Both the position numbers and the translations under genes were made by a program. The notes under the pieces were generated by a model that searched no databases, was not told where the DNA came from, and saw only the letters and a program-made list of their open reading frames with translations. This document shows positions 28,102 to 40,800 of a DNA stretch of 64,000 nucleotides, in pieces. Within the stretch, counting starts at the first letter, position 1. Every line of letters begins with the position of its first letter. Source of the stretch: Sisyra terminalis (Eukaryota; Arthropoda; Insecta; Neuroptera; Sisyridae); assembly GCA_958496175.1 (NCBI GenBank), contig OY292278.1:9858001-9922000 (forward strand), given 5' to 3'.

Positions 28102-28287
28102 CATATGCGGGATCAAAAAAAAAAAAAAATAACTCATCGATCGATCGATCCATTTCCAACCCCGAAAGGCTGGAACTTCTCGATCGAATATTTCGTCCTT
28201 ACAAACTCTGGAAACAAGGATTAATGTTATTACATGATATTATATGCTGTAAGGAATAATTATTAATTATAATATTTGAAATAAAAC

Positions 28288-28372
28288 CTGGGTCCTGGTC
28301 CATCCGGGAATCGAACTCATGATCTTCCGCTTGAGAGGCGCCGCTCATATCCACTTGGCCACGTGAGTTATA
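28288..28372 (-). repeat. tRNA-like module (Leu/Arg-like, decayed)
   Basis: On the minus strand, box A TGGCCAAGTGG (28351-28361) and box-B-like AGTTCGATTCC (28307-28317) are separated by about 33 bp that include a CTCAAGC stretch resembling an anticodon loop. The T stem and acceptor stem do not pair, so it is a tRNA-derived promoter module and not a tRNA gene. It sits in the right arm of the left foldback element, facing the 26.4-kb copy. Confidence 0.6.
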
Positions 28373-28615
28373 TGTATTGTTCGTTAAAACTCATATTTAA
28401 ACAATTCTTAATCAATCGGGACTTTGAAATTTTTTTCGATCGAAATAATTGTAAGTTCCCAACAATGATACATCCAAACATATTTATATTAAAATTGGTA
28501 AAGATTTCTTAATGTCTTAATGTTCCTCTACATTATTTACTTTTCTCAAAGTATTGATTAATCCAAATACTAATTATTTATTATTAATTATTTGAGTTTA
28601 AAAGACTTAAAACTT

Positions 28616-28930
28616 AGCATTATACGACGCCGAAATGCGTTTCGATTTTCGATGGAAGCTTTGAGTTCACTGCATACTCCTATAGATGGCAGTAAAAACT
28701 TAAAATTGTTTTCAACTAAATTTGTTATTAGTACGGATCAAACCGCATAGGTGACGCAAAAAACTTAAGTTGGTTCAAATCACAGTCAGTTCTCTGAGAT
28801 TAGTTTTAATATCATAGATGGCGACCAAAACATAAATCGTACTTTAAGATTTCGCCGCTATCTATATGAGTATGCAGTGAACTCAAAGCTTCCAACGAAA
28901 ATCTAAACGCATTTCGGCGTCGCATAAAAA
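28616..28930. repeat. Palindrome centre: core element with short unpaired spacer
   Basis: The innermost paired blocks, with CGAAATGCG at 28631 and its complement ending 28916, flank an unpaired spacer of roughly 170 bp (about 28690-28860). The paired block includes GAGTTCACTGCATACTC. The spacer holds imperfect direct repeats of a TAGATGGC..AAAAACTTAA-type word. A decayed relative lies at 54,118-54,260. The sum of paired positions shifts from 57,548 to 57,547 here, a 1-bp indel. Confidence 0.75.
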
Positions 28931-29175
28931 TAAGTTTTAAGTCTTTCAAACTCAAATAATTAATAATAAATAATTAGTATTTGAACTAATTAATACTTTG
29001 AAAAAATTAAATAATGTAGAAGAACATTAAAACATGAACCTAACCTTACCAATTTAAATATAAAGCAACTTTTGAGAGATTATTATTTGGAACTTACAAT
29101 TATTTCGATCGAAAAAAATTTCAAAGCCCCGATTGATTAAGAATTGTTTAAATATGAGTTTTAACGAACAATACA

Positions 29176-29260
29176 TATAACTCACATGGCCAAGTGGATA
29201 TGAGCGGCGCCTCTCAAGCGGAAGATCATGAGTTCGATTCCCGGATGGACCAGGACCCAG
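29176..29260 (+). repeat. tRNA-like module, mirror of 28.3 kb
   Basis: Box A TGGCCAAGTGG at 29187-29197 and AGTTCGATTCC at 29231-29241. Both positions pair with the 28.3-kb copy at sum 57,548, and both boxes are unchanged between the copies. Confidence 0.6.
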
Positions 29261-31084
29261 GTTTTATTTCAAATATTATAATTAATAATTATTCCTTACA
29301 GCATATAACATCATGTAATAACATTAATCCTTGTTTCCAGAGTTTGTAAGGACGAAATATTCGATCGATAAGTTCCAGCCTTTCGGGGTTGGAAATGGAT
29401 CGATCGATCGATGAGTTATTTTTTTTTTTTTTTTATCCCGCATATGTGACATCACTCAATGACGTCATCAAATGACGTCATTCCCGAAAAATTGAGGGGG
29501 AGGTTATCAAATTTTCGATTTTAGTAAAATAGGATTTGGTGCATGGCATAAGGATGATGCGGGAAGCGTAAAAATCATATCCATTTTTTGAATTTTTCAT
29601 TTTTTTAGGGAAAATTTTTCGGGCAAAATCCTAAAAAATCTGAAAACTTGGCCAAAATTGACACTTTTTTGCACTTTTTCCAACTTTAACGTCAATTTGA
29701 ACGAAAACTAACGATCGTAGGTTATCGATAGTTAGCTTATTCGATAGCGCTTGAATTACTCTATCGATGGTGTAAATTTGGTCCTGGAAAACCTAAAGGG
29801 GAAAAACTTTTTTTTTCAAGTTGTCAGAAATTTCATTTCGTCGACCCGATGCACGTCGATTTTATAAAAAAAAAATCGAATGTTTTTCATTCGAATTTTC
29901 CGGTGAAATTCGCACCATAGTTACAGAATGTTACGAACGAAAACCCTATACCAAAAAATCTCAACTTTTCGATCCCCTTAATCGTTTTTTTCGATATTAA
30001 AGATAAAAATGTTGTGACGTAACTCCATTTGAATTCATTTATGTTTTTTGGGGAAAAAAGGATAAAGGACATTAAAAGTATGCAATGTGATTTGACATCT
30101 TTTCCGATCTTAACATGGAGAACCTATGGTTTCAATTTTTCCGGAAAATTCCATGAAAATCGATCTGGTGAACAAATTTGACCTTGAGATTTTTTTGGAA
30201 TTTTCCGAAAAAAATTTAACCATAGGTTCTCCATGTGACGTTTGGAAAATGTGAAGAATAAAATTGTTATTATTTAAGGTCCTTGGTCCTTTTTCTAACA
30301 AAACATATTTTTATTTAAATAGCATTATCTCGCACAATAGATGAATTTGAAATATCGAAAAAAACCATTAACGACATCGAAAAGTTGAGATTTTTTTTCG
30401 ATTATGCTTTTATCGTAACATAATGCAGCAATGGTGTGAATTTCATTGGAAAATTCGATAAAAAATATTCAACAATATTTTTAATAAAATCGACGTGCAT
30501 CGGGTCGACGAAATGAAATTTCTGGAGAGTTGAAAAAAAAAGTTTTTCCCCTTAAGCTTTTCCGAGACCATATTAACACCATCGATAGAGTAATTCAAGC
30601 GCTATCGAATAAGCTATCGATCGTTAATCTACGATCGTTAGTTTTCGCTCAAATTGACGTTAAAGTTGAAAAAAGTGTCAATTTTAGCATATTGTTCAGA
30701 TTTTTTCGGTTTTTGCCCGAAAAATTCCTCCAAAAAAATGAAAAATGGTATTTAAGGATATGATTTTTAGGCATCCCGCAGCGTAACTAATCCATTCCCG
30801 AAATCCCATTTCTCTAAATTCGAAAATTCGAGGTCATTTCCCCCATTTTTTGAAGAAAAAAATCGCGCCAAAATGAGTGACGTCACAAAACCAATAAGCA
30901 AAAATAAAAAGAAAAATATAATGCATCGATCCGATCGATCATTTTCAACCCCGAAAGGTTGGAACTGTTCGATCGAATATTTCGATGATGCAATGTCTGG
31001 AATCAATTATTAATGTTAATTATATATATTATAAACTGTAAGGAAGAGATATCAATTATTAGAAATTATAAAAAATCCGGGATC

Positions 31085-31156
31085 AATCGGGATGCGAACC
31101 TGGGACCATGGGTTGCGACGGCGGTGGCGGCGGCGGCGACCTTAGCGACTCGGCTA
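31085..31156 (-). repeat. tRNA-like module, mirror of 26.4 kb
   Basis: Reverse complement of the 26392-26463 module: box A at 31146-31156, box-B-like at 31090-31100, with the GCC-type microsatellite between them preserved. Confidence 0.6.
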
Positions 31157-31487
31157 TCAGATGATATATGTAAATGACGTTAAAACTCATATATAAACCA
31201 TTCTTATGAGATTTATAGAAAATTGAAATATTTTTTCGATCGAAATAATTAGAATTTCCCGACCATATTCGAACCATAGCAATTAAAAAGTTTTTCCATA
31301 TTGGCTTTCACCGTATTATTCGATAACTAATCTATCGAAAAACGTTATACATACCTTACCTACCTAAACGATGTATTAACTTAACTCTTCAATGTATTCT
31401 AATTGTAAAAAAAAAGCTCTGAAATATAAAATTCAAGAGGATGGGTGCGGAAAATCGAATTGAAACAATGTATTCCATTAAAATAAA

Positions 31488-32044
31488 TTTATTAATATTA
31501 ATTATCAATTGAATTTATACAATTACACTAATAACAACTATACAATTACAATTACAGTGTCTTTTCCATATTTACAGTTGCTTATATAAGTTATATAAAA
31601 GAATTTAATGTTACAATCTTATAAATGACTTATGGTAATCAAAATGGTTTGAATTTTCCGATATTTTGTTTATTTATCACTTTAACAACTTTATCACTTC
31701 ACTTCACATCACTGATTAACTGGTTCACAATTTACACCCCTAATGGTTATAGCAAATCCATTCGTGTTCTTCTCGGTAGATATCAATTGAAGAAATATGA
31801 TCCTTGAGGAATTCGATTGATGATTTCCGAAGGATCCGCATCCATTGTTCAAGCGTCCACTTGAAAATATTGAAAATTAAAACCGATTGGAAAATTTTAA
31901 CTTATCTTCGGACAGCTTCTTCTGTAGCGAAAAATTCAATTAGAGCAATATTTACAATAGTTTCAATAACACTACCACTTACTAAACATTTCTTTCCCAA
32001 AAGGATGAAACTTCCTACAGCCTTAATCTTCACTGACGTGGCAT
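31488..32044 (-). pseudogene. Mirror copy of the gene 3'-end-like fragment
   Basis: Minus-strand copy of 25504-26060: the acceptor, stop at 31902-31904 and AATAAA (31488-31493) are all kept. Relative to the left copy the short coding stretch has one silent change and two replacements (Glu to Val, Ser to Phe). Confidence 0.3.
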
Positions 32045-34084
32045 CTGTAAAAATACAATGACGAAAATTATTAATAAAATGCATACGTCCAATTTATATC
32101 GAGTTGAAAAATTGGAATATTATGACGCAACACAATTTCATAAACGCATAGAGGGTTGCCTAACTTCAACAATTTGTAAAAAAACCGAAAATTGCAAAGA
32201 TGGCATTTCCTAATAAGAACAGTTTTAAACGACGATTTATTAAAGAAGATCATAACATCACTTGTCAAGTGAAAGAATTTTTGCTCTGTGTGCAAAAGGA
32301 CACCCGCAATATCGTTTCAAAGTTTCAAAAAGGACTATTTTCCAGTTCATAAAAAGGATATAAGGGATGGTTTCTTTTGCTAAAATTAAGCAGAATATTT
32401 AAGACTGAATCATGCTTAACCGAAGTGCATGAAAAAAATTCGAATTTAACGGCTAGATCCTTGAGAAATTAAAACGGAAAGTTATGGATGTAAAAACACA
32501 TGCACCAAATTTGCCCTTAAAATTGGTCGTTTTTGAGGGGTGCGATTTCCTTATAAGGGTATATTGCAATAACGGATTCATAAACAATGCTCTAATACGA
32601 GAATAAATGAGAATAAAATTTTGTCCTGTGTGTAAAAGGACACCCGCAATATCGCTTCAAAGTTTCAAAAAGGACTATTTTCAAGTGGATAAAAAGGATA
32701 TATGGAAAGGTTTCTTTTGCTAAAATTGAGCAGAATATTTAAGACTGAATCATGCCCAATCGAATTGCGAGAAAATAAATCGAATTTAACGGCTAGATCC
32801 TTGGGAAATTAAAACGGAAAGTTAAGGATGTAAAAACACATGCACCAAATTTGCCCTTAAAATTGGTCGTTTTTGAGGGGTGCGATTTCCTTATAAGGGT
32901 ATATTGCAATAACGGATTCATAAACAATGCTCTAATACGAGAATAAATGAGAAAAAAATTTTGTCCTGTGTGTAAAAGGACACCCGCAATATCGCTTCAA
33001 AGTTTCAAAAAGGACTATTTTCAAGTGGATAAAAAGGATATATGGAAAGGTTTCTTTTGCTAAAATTGAGCAGAATATTTAAGACTGAATCATGCCCAAT
33101 CGAATTGCGAGAAAATAAATCGAATTTAACGGCTAGATCCTTGGGAAATTAAAACGGAAAGTTAAGGATGTAAAAACACATGCACCAAATTTGCCCTTAA
33201 AATTGGTCGTTTTTGAGGGGTGCGATTTCCTTATAAGGGTATATTGCAATAACGGATTCATAAACAATGCTCTAATACGAGAATAAATGAGAAAAAAATT
33301 TTGTCCTGTGTGTAAAAGGACACCCGCAATATCGCTTCAAAGTTTCAAAAAGGACTATTTTCAAGTGGATAAAAAGGATATATGGAAAGGTTTCTTTTGC
33401 TAAAATTGAGCAGAATATTTAAGACTGAATCATGCCCAATCGAATTGCGAGAAAATAAATCGAATTTAACGGCCAGATCCTTGGGAAATTAAAACGGAAA
33501 GTTAAGGATGTAAAAACACATGCACCAAATTTGCCCTTAAAATTGGTCGTTTTTGAGGGGTGCGATTTCATATAAGGGTATATTGCAATAACGGATTCAT
33601 AAACAATGCTCTAATACGAGAATAAATGAGAAAAAAATTTTGTCCTGTGTGTAAAAGGACACCCGCAATATCGTTTCAAAGTTTCAAAAAGGACTATTTT
33701 CAAGTGGATAAAAAGGATATATGGAATGGTTTCTTTAGCTAAAACTGAGCAGAATATTTAAGACTGAATCATGCCCAATCGAATTGCGTGAAAATAAATC
33801 GAATTTAACTTCAAGATCTTTGGGAAATTAAAACGGAAAGGTAAGGATGTAAAAACACATGCACCAAATTTGCCCTTAAAATTGGTCGTTTTTGAGGGGT
33901 GCGATTTCCTTATAAGGGTATATTGCAATAACGGATTCATAAACAATGCTCTAATACGAGAATAAATGAGAAAAAAATTTTGTCCTGTGTGTAAAAGGAC
34001 ACCCGCAATATCGCTTCAAAGTTTCAAAAAGGACTATTTTCAAGTGGATAAAAAGGATATATGGAAAGGTTTCTTTTGCTAAAA

Positions 34085-37000
34085 TTGAGCAGAATACTTA
34101 AGACTGAATCATGCCCAATCGAATTGCGAGAAAATAAATCGAATTTAACGGCCAGATCCTTGGGAAATTAAAACGGAAAGTTAAGGATGTAAAAACACAT
34201 GCACCAAATTTGCCCTTAAAATTGGTCGTTTTTGAGGGGTGCGATTTCATATAAGGGTATATTGCAATAACAGATTCATAAACAATGCTCTAATACGAGA
34301 ATAAATGAGAAAAAAATTTTGTCCTGTGTGTAAAAGGACACCCGCAATATCGCTTCAAAGTTTCAAAAAGGACTATTTTCAAGTGGATAAAAAGGATATA
34401 TGGAAAGGTTTCTTTTGCTAAAACTGAGCAGAATATTTAAGACTGAATCATGCTCAATCGAATTGCGAGAAAATAAATCGAATTTAACGGCTAGATCCTT
34501 GGGAAATTAAAACGGAAAGTTAAGGATGTAAAAACACATGCACCAAATTTGCCCTTAAAATTGGTCGTTTTTGAGGGGTGCGATTTCCTTATAAGGGTAT
34601 ATTGCAATAACGGATTCATAAACAATGCTCTAATACGAGAATAAATGATAAAATAATTTTGTCCTGTGTGTAAAAGGACACCCGCAATATCGTTTCAAAG
34701 TTTCAAAAATGACTATTTTCAAGTGGATAAAAAGGATATATGGAATGGTTTCTTTTGCTAAAACTGAGCAGAATATTTAAGACTGAATCATGCCCAATCG
34801 AATTGCGAGAAAATAAATAGAATTTAACGGCTAGATCCTTGGGAAATTAAAACGGAAAGTTAAGGATGTAAAAACACATGCACCAAATTTGCCCTTAAAA
34901 TTGGTCGTTTTTGAGGGGTGCGATTTCCTTATAAGGGTATATTGCAATAACGGATTCATAAACAATGCTCTAATACGAGAAGAAATGTGAAAAAAAATTT
35001 GTCCTGTGTGTAAAAGGACACCCGCAATATCGCTTCAAAGTTTCAAAAAGGAATATTTTCAAGTGGATAAAAAGGATATATGGAATGGTGTCTTTTGCTA
35101 AAACTGAGCAGAATATTTAAGACTGAATCATGCCCAATCGAATTGCGTGAAAATAAATCGAATTTAACTTCAAGATCCTTGGGAAATTAAAACGGAAAGT
35201 TAAGGATGTAAAAACACATGCACCAAATTTGCCCTAAAAATTGGTCGTTTTTGAGGGGTGCGATTTCCTTATAAGGGTATATTGCAATAACGGATTCATA
35301 AACAATGCTCTAATACGAGAAGAAATGTGAAAAAAAAATTGTCCTGTGTGTAAAAGGACACCCGCAATATCGCTTCAAAGTTTCAAAAAGGAATATTTTC
35401 AAGTGGATAAAAAGGATATATGGAATGGTGTCTTTTGCTAAAACTGAGCAGAATATTTAAGACTGAATCATGCCCAATCGAATTGCGTGAAAATAAATCG
35501 AATTTAACTTCAAGATCCTTGGGAAATTAAAACGGAAAGGTAAGGATGTAAAAACACAGGCACCAAATTTGCCCTTAAAATTGGTCGTTTTTGAGGGGTG
35601 CGATTTCCTTATAAGGGTATATTGCAATAACGGATTCATAAACAATGCTCTAATACGAGAAAAAATGTGAAAAAAATTTTGTCCTGTGTGTAAAAGGACA
35701 CCCGCAATATCGCTTCAAAGTTTCAAAAAGGACTATTTTCAAGTGGATAAAAAGGATATATGGAAAGGTTTCTTTTGCTAAAATTGAGCAGAATATTTAA
35801 GACTGAATCATGCCCAATCGAATTGCGAGAAAATAAATCGAATTTAACTGCTAGATCCTTGGGAAATTAAAACGGAAAGTTAAGGATGTAAAAACACAGG
35901 CACCAAATTTGCCCTTAAAATTGGTCGTTTTTGAGGGGTGCGATTTCCTTATAAGGGTATATTGCAATAACGGATTCATAAACAATGCTCTAATACGAGA
36001 AGAAATGTGAAAAAAAATTTGTCCTGTGTGTAAAAGGACACCCGCAATATCGCTTCAAAGTTTCAAAAATGACTATTTTCAAGTGGATAAAAAGGATATA
36101 TGGAATGGTTTCTTTTGCTAAAACTGAGCAGAATATTTAAGACTGAATCATGCCCAATCGAATTGCGAGAAAATAAATCGAATTTAACAGCTAGATCCTT
36201 GGGAAATTAAAACGGAAAGTTAAGGATGTGAAAACACATGCACCAAATTTGCCATTAAAATTGGTCGTTTTTGAGGGGTGCGATTTCCTTATAAGGGTAT
36301 ATTGCAATAACGGATTCATAAACAATGCTCTAATACGAGAAGAAATGTGAAAAAAAAATTGTCCTGTGTGTAAAAGGACACCCGCAATATCGCTTCAAAG
36401 TTTCAAAAAGGACTATTTTCAAGTGGATAAAAAGGATATATGGAATGGTTTCTTTTGCTAAAACTGAGCAGAATATTTAAGACTGAATCATGCCCAATCG
36501 AATTGCGTGAAAATAAATCGAATTTAACTGCTAGATCCTTGGGAAATTAAAACGGAAAGATAAGGATGTAAAAACACAGGCACCAAATTTGCCCTTAAAA
36601 TTGGTCGTTTTTGAGGGGTGCGATTTCCTTATAAGGGTATATTGCAATAACGGATTCATAAACAATGCTCTAATACGAGAAGAAATGTGATAAAAATTTT
36701 GTCCTGTGTGTAAAAGGACACCCGCAATATCGCTTCAAAGTTTCAAAAAGGACTATTTTCAAGTGGATAAAAAGGATATATGGAAAGGTTTCTTTTGCTA
36801 AAATTGAGCAGAATATTTAAGACTGAATCATGCCCAATCGAATTGCGAGAAAATAAATCGAATTTAACTGCTAGATCCTTGGGAAATTAAAACGGAAAGT
36901 TAAGGATGTAAAAACACAGGCACCAAATTTGCCCTTAAAATTGGTCGTTTTTGAGGGGTGCGATTTCCTTATAAGGGTATATTGCAATAACGGATTCATA

Positions 37001-37825
37001 AACAATGCTCTAATACGAGAAGAAATGTGATAAAAATTTTGTCCTGTGTGTAAAAGGACACCCGCAATATCGCTTCAAAGTATCAAAAAGGACTATTTTC
37101 AAGTGGATAAAAAGGATATATGGAAAGGTTTCTTTTGCTAAAATTGAGCAGAATATTTAAGACTGAATCATGCCCAATCGAATTGCGAGAAAATAAATCG
37201 AATTTAACTGCTAGATCCTTGGGAAATTAAAACGGAAAGTTAAGGATGTAAAAACACAGGCACCAAATTTGCCCTTAAAATTGGTCGTTTTTGAGGGGTG
37301 CGATTTCCTTATAAGGGTATATTGCAATAACGGATTCATAAACAATGCACTAATACGAGAAGAAATGTGATAAAAATTTTGTCCTGTGTGTAAAAGGACA
37401 CCCGCAATATCGCTTCAAAGTTTCAAAAAGGACTATTTTCTAGTGGATAAAAAGGATATATCGAAAGGTTTCTTTTGCTAAAATTGAGCAGAATATTTAA
37501 GACTGAATCATACCCAATCGAATTGCGAGAAAATAAATCGAATTTAACTGCTAGATCCTTGGGAAATTTAAACGGAAAGTTAAGGATGTAAAAACACAGG
37601 CACCAAATTTGCCCTTAAAATTGGTCGTTTTTGAGGGGTGCGATTTCCTTATAAGGGTATATTGCAATAACGGATTCATAAACAATGCTCTAATACGAGA
37701 AGAAATGTGATAAAAATTTTGTCCTGTGTGTAAAAGGACACCCGCAATATCGCTTCAAAGTTTCAAAAAGGACTATTTTCAAGTGGATAAAAAGGATATA
37801 TGGAAAGGTTTCTTTTGCTAAAATT
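34085..37825 (-). repeat. Right-array higher-order repeat copy 1 (~11 monomers)
   Basis: Carries private variants (GAATACTTAAG at about 34094, GATAAAATAATTTTG at about 34646, a CCATTAAAAT monomer at 36251, a TCGAAAGG variant at about 37461) that reappear in the same order in the following unit at offsets of 3,741 and then 4,079 bp. Confidence 0.8.
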
Positions 37826-40800
37826 GAGCAGAATACTTAAGACTGAATCATGCCCAATCGAATTGCGAGAAAATAAATCGAATTTAACGGCCAGATCCTT
37901 GGGAAATTAAAACGGAAAGTTAAGGATGTAAAAACACATGCACCAAATTTGCCCTTAAAATTGGTCGTTTTTGAGGGGTGCGATTTCATATAAGGGTATA
38001 TTGCAATAACGGATTCATAAACAATGCTCTAATACGAGAATAAATGAGAAAAAAATTTTGTCCTGTGTGTAAAAGGACACCCGCAATATCGCTTCAAAGT
38101 TTCAAAAAGGACTATTTTCAAGTGGATAAAAAGGATATATGGAAAGGTTTCTTTTGCTAAAACTGAGCAGAATATTTAAGACTGAATCATGCTCAATCGA
38201 ATTGCGAGAAAATAAATCGAATTTAACGGCTAGATCCTTGGGAAATTAAAACGGAAAGTTAAGGATGTAAAAACACATGCACCAAATTTGCCCTTAAAAT
38301 TGGTCGTTTTTGAGGGGTGCGATTTCCTTATAAGGGTATATTGCAATAACGGATTCATAAACAATGCTCTAATACGAGAATAAATGATAAAATAATTTTG
38401 TCCTGTGTGTAAAAGGACACCCGCAATATCGTTTCAAAGTTTCAAAAATGACTATTTTCAAGTGGATAAAAAGGATATATGGAATGGTTTCTTTTGCTAA
38501 AACTGAGCAGAATATTTAAGACTGAATCATGCCCAATCGAATTGCGAGAAAATAAATAGAATTTAACGGCTAGATCCTTGGGAAATTAAAACGGAAAGTT
38601 AAGGATGTAAAAACACATGCACCAAATTTGCCCTTAAAATTGGTCGTTTTTGAGGGGTGCGATTTCCTTATAAGGGTATATTGCAATAACGGATTCATAA
38701 ACAATGCTCTAATACGAGAAGAAATGTGAAAAAAAATTTGTCCTGTGTGTAAAAGGACACCCGCAATATCGCTTCAAAGTTTCAAAAAGGACTATTTTCA
38801 AGTGGATAAAAAGGATATATGGAAAGGTTACTTTTGCTAAAGCTGAGCAGAATATTTAAGACTGAATCATGCTCAATCGAATTGCGAGAAAGTAAATCGA
38901 ATTTAACGGCTAGATCCTGGGTAAATTAAAACGGAAAGGTAAGGATGTAAAAACACATGCACCAAATTTGCCCTAAAAATTGGTCGTTTTTGAGGGGTGC
39001 GATTTCCTTATAAGGGTATATTGCAATAACGGATTCATAAACAATGCTCTAATACGAGAATAAATGAGAAAAAAATTTTGTCCTGTGTGTAAAAGGACAC
39101 CCGCAATATCGCTTCAAAGTTTCAAAAAGGAATATTTTCAAGTGGATAAAAAGGATATATGGAATGGTGTCTTTTGCTAAAACTGAGCAGAATATTTAAG
39201 ACTGAATCATGCCCAATCGAATTGCGTGAAAATAAATCGAATTTAACTTCAAGATCCTTGGGAAATTAAAACGGAAAGTTAAGGATGTAAAAACACATGC
39301 ACCAAATTTGCCCTAAAAATTGGTCGTTTTTGAGGGGTGCGATTTCCTTATAAGGGTATATTGCAATAACGGATTCATAAACAATGCTCTAATACGAGAA
39401 GAAATGTGAAAAAAAAATTGTCCTGTGTGTAAAAGGACACCCGCAATATCGCTTCAAAGTTTCAAAAAGGAATATTTTCAAGTGGATAAAAAGGATATAT
39501 GGAATGGTGTCTTTTGCTAAAACTGAGCAGAATATTTAAGACTGAATCATGCCCAATCGAATTGCGTGAAAATAAATCGAATTTAACTTCAAGATCCTTG
39601 GGAAATTAAAACGGAAAGGTAAGGATGTAAAAACACAGGCACCAAATTTGCCCTTAAAATTGGTCGTTTTTGAGGGGTGCGATTTCCTTATAAGGGTATA
39701 TTGCAATAACGGATTCATAAACAATGCTCTAATACGAGAAAAAATGTGAAAAAAATTTTGTCCTGTGTGTAAAAGGACACCCGCAATATCGCTTCAAAGT
39801 TTCAAAAAGGACTATTTTCAAGTGGATAAAAAGGATATATGGAAAGGTTTCTTTTGCTAAAATTGAGCAGAATATTTAAGACTGAATCATGCCCAATCGA
39901 ATTGCGAGAAAATAAATCGAATTTAACTGCTAGATCCTTGGGAAATTAAAACGGAAAGTTAAGGATGTAAAAACACAGGCACCAAATTTGCCCTTAAAAT
40001 TGGTCGTTTTTGAGGGGTGCGATTTCCTTATAAGGGTATATTGCAATAACGGATTCATAAACAATGCTCTAATACGAGAAGAAATGTGAAAAAAAATTTG
40101 TCCTGTGTGTAAAAGGACACCCGCAATATCGCTTCAAAGTTTCAAAAATGACTATTTTCAAGTGGATAAAAAGGATATATGGAATGGTTTCTTTTGCTAA
40201 AACTGAGCAGAATATTTAAGACTGAATCATGCCCAATCGAATTGCGAGAAAATAAATCGAATTTAACAGCTAGATCCTTGGGAAATTAAAACGGAAAGTT
40301 AAGGATGTGAAAACACATGCACCAAATTTGCCATTAAAATTGGTCGTTTTTGAGGGGTGCGATTTCCTTATAAGGGTATATTGCAATAACGGATTCATAA
40401 ACAATGCTCTAATACGAGAAGAAATGTGAAAAAAAAATTGTCCTGTGTGTAAAAGGACACCCGTAATATCGCTTCAAAGTTTCAAAAAGGACTATTTTCA
40501 AGTGGATAAAAAGGATATATGGAATGGTTTCTTTTGCTAAAACTGAGCAGAATATTTAAGACTGAATCATGCCCAATCGAATTGCGTGAAAATAAATCGA
40601 ATTTAACTGCTAGATCCTTGGGAAATTAAAACGGAAAGTTAAGGATGTAAAAACACAGGCACCAAATTTGCCCTTAAAATTGGTCGTTTTTGAGGGGTGC
40701 GATTTCCTTATAAGGGTATATTGCAATAACGGATTCATAAACAATGCTCTAATACGAGAAGAAATGTGATAAAAATTTTGTCCTGTGTGTAAAAGGACAC

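Larger units (their letters stand above)
26286..28468. mobile_element. Foldback element, left copy (~2.2 kb, long terminal inverted repeats)
   Basis: The element is one palindrome centred at about 27,374. The end sequence AATTATTTCGATCG at 26298 pairs with its complement ending at 28450, and CATGGAGAACCTATGG at 27313 pairs with the complement ending at 27434. The two arms, about 1.09 kb each, leave a loop of only about 45 bp. From each end inward an arm contains the AATTATTTCGATCG end block, a tRNA-like module, a GATCGATC-rich block with TGACGTCA, a CGATA-rich block and a CATGGAGAACC motif. Arm-to-arm divergence is clearly greater than that of the outer inverted duplication, so the foldback is older. 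No transposase was found; it would be non-autonomous. Confidence 0.8.
25253..28690 (+). repeat. Left arm of the 7-kb inverted duplication
   Basis: Every landmark in this arm has its reverse complement at 57,548 minus its position. Examples: GCGGGTGTCC 25241 pairs with 32307, TGACGTCA 26663 with 30885, and the tRNA-like box A 28351-28361 with 29187-29197. No net indel accumulates over about 3.4 kb. Mismatches are scattered, about 1-2% in the outer part and somewhat more in the inner part. Order inward: decayed half monomer, gene-3'-end-like segment, foldback element, core element. The in-register pairing continues for at least three satellite monomers outward. Confidence 0.95.
29080..31262. 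mobile_element. Foldback element, right copy
   Basis: Mirror copy of the 2.2-kb palindromic element at 26286-28468, with the same end blocks, tRNA-like modules and short loop (centre at about 30,174). Because each foldback is palindromic, the arm module occurs four times in the window centre, in alternating orientation. Confidence 0.8.
28858..32295 (-). repeat. Right arm of the 7-kb inverted duplication
   Basis: Reverse complement of 25253-28690, in register. Visible differences include four substitutions in the outermost ~240 bp and changes within the CRE-type cluster at 29447-29480. These scattered differences mean the arm is not a simple copy of the same read. Confidence 0.95.

Noticed and set aside
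28288..28372. Functional tRNA gene
   Set aside because: Box A and box B are present, but the acceptor and T stems do not pair and the same decay is seen in the mirror copy. Called a tRNA-like module only.
26542..31006. Short paired open frames inside the foldback elements, such as 26542-26781 and its mirror
   Set aside because: They exist on both mirror copies because the DNA is duplicated. No transposase motif is seen and most overlap palindromic or motif-rich DNA.
25253..32295. Palindrome as a pure sequencing or hairpin-adapter artefact
   Set aside because: The arms differ by roughly 1-5% at scattered sites and the two satellite arrays differ in subfamily. An artefactual mirror would be near-identical. 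Mis-joining of two real loci remains possible.
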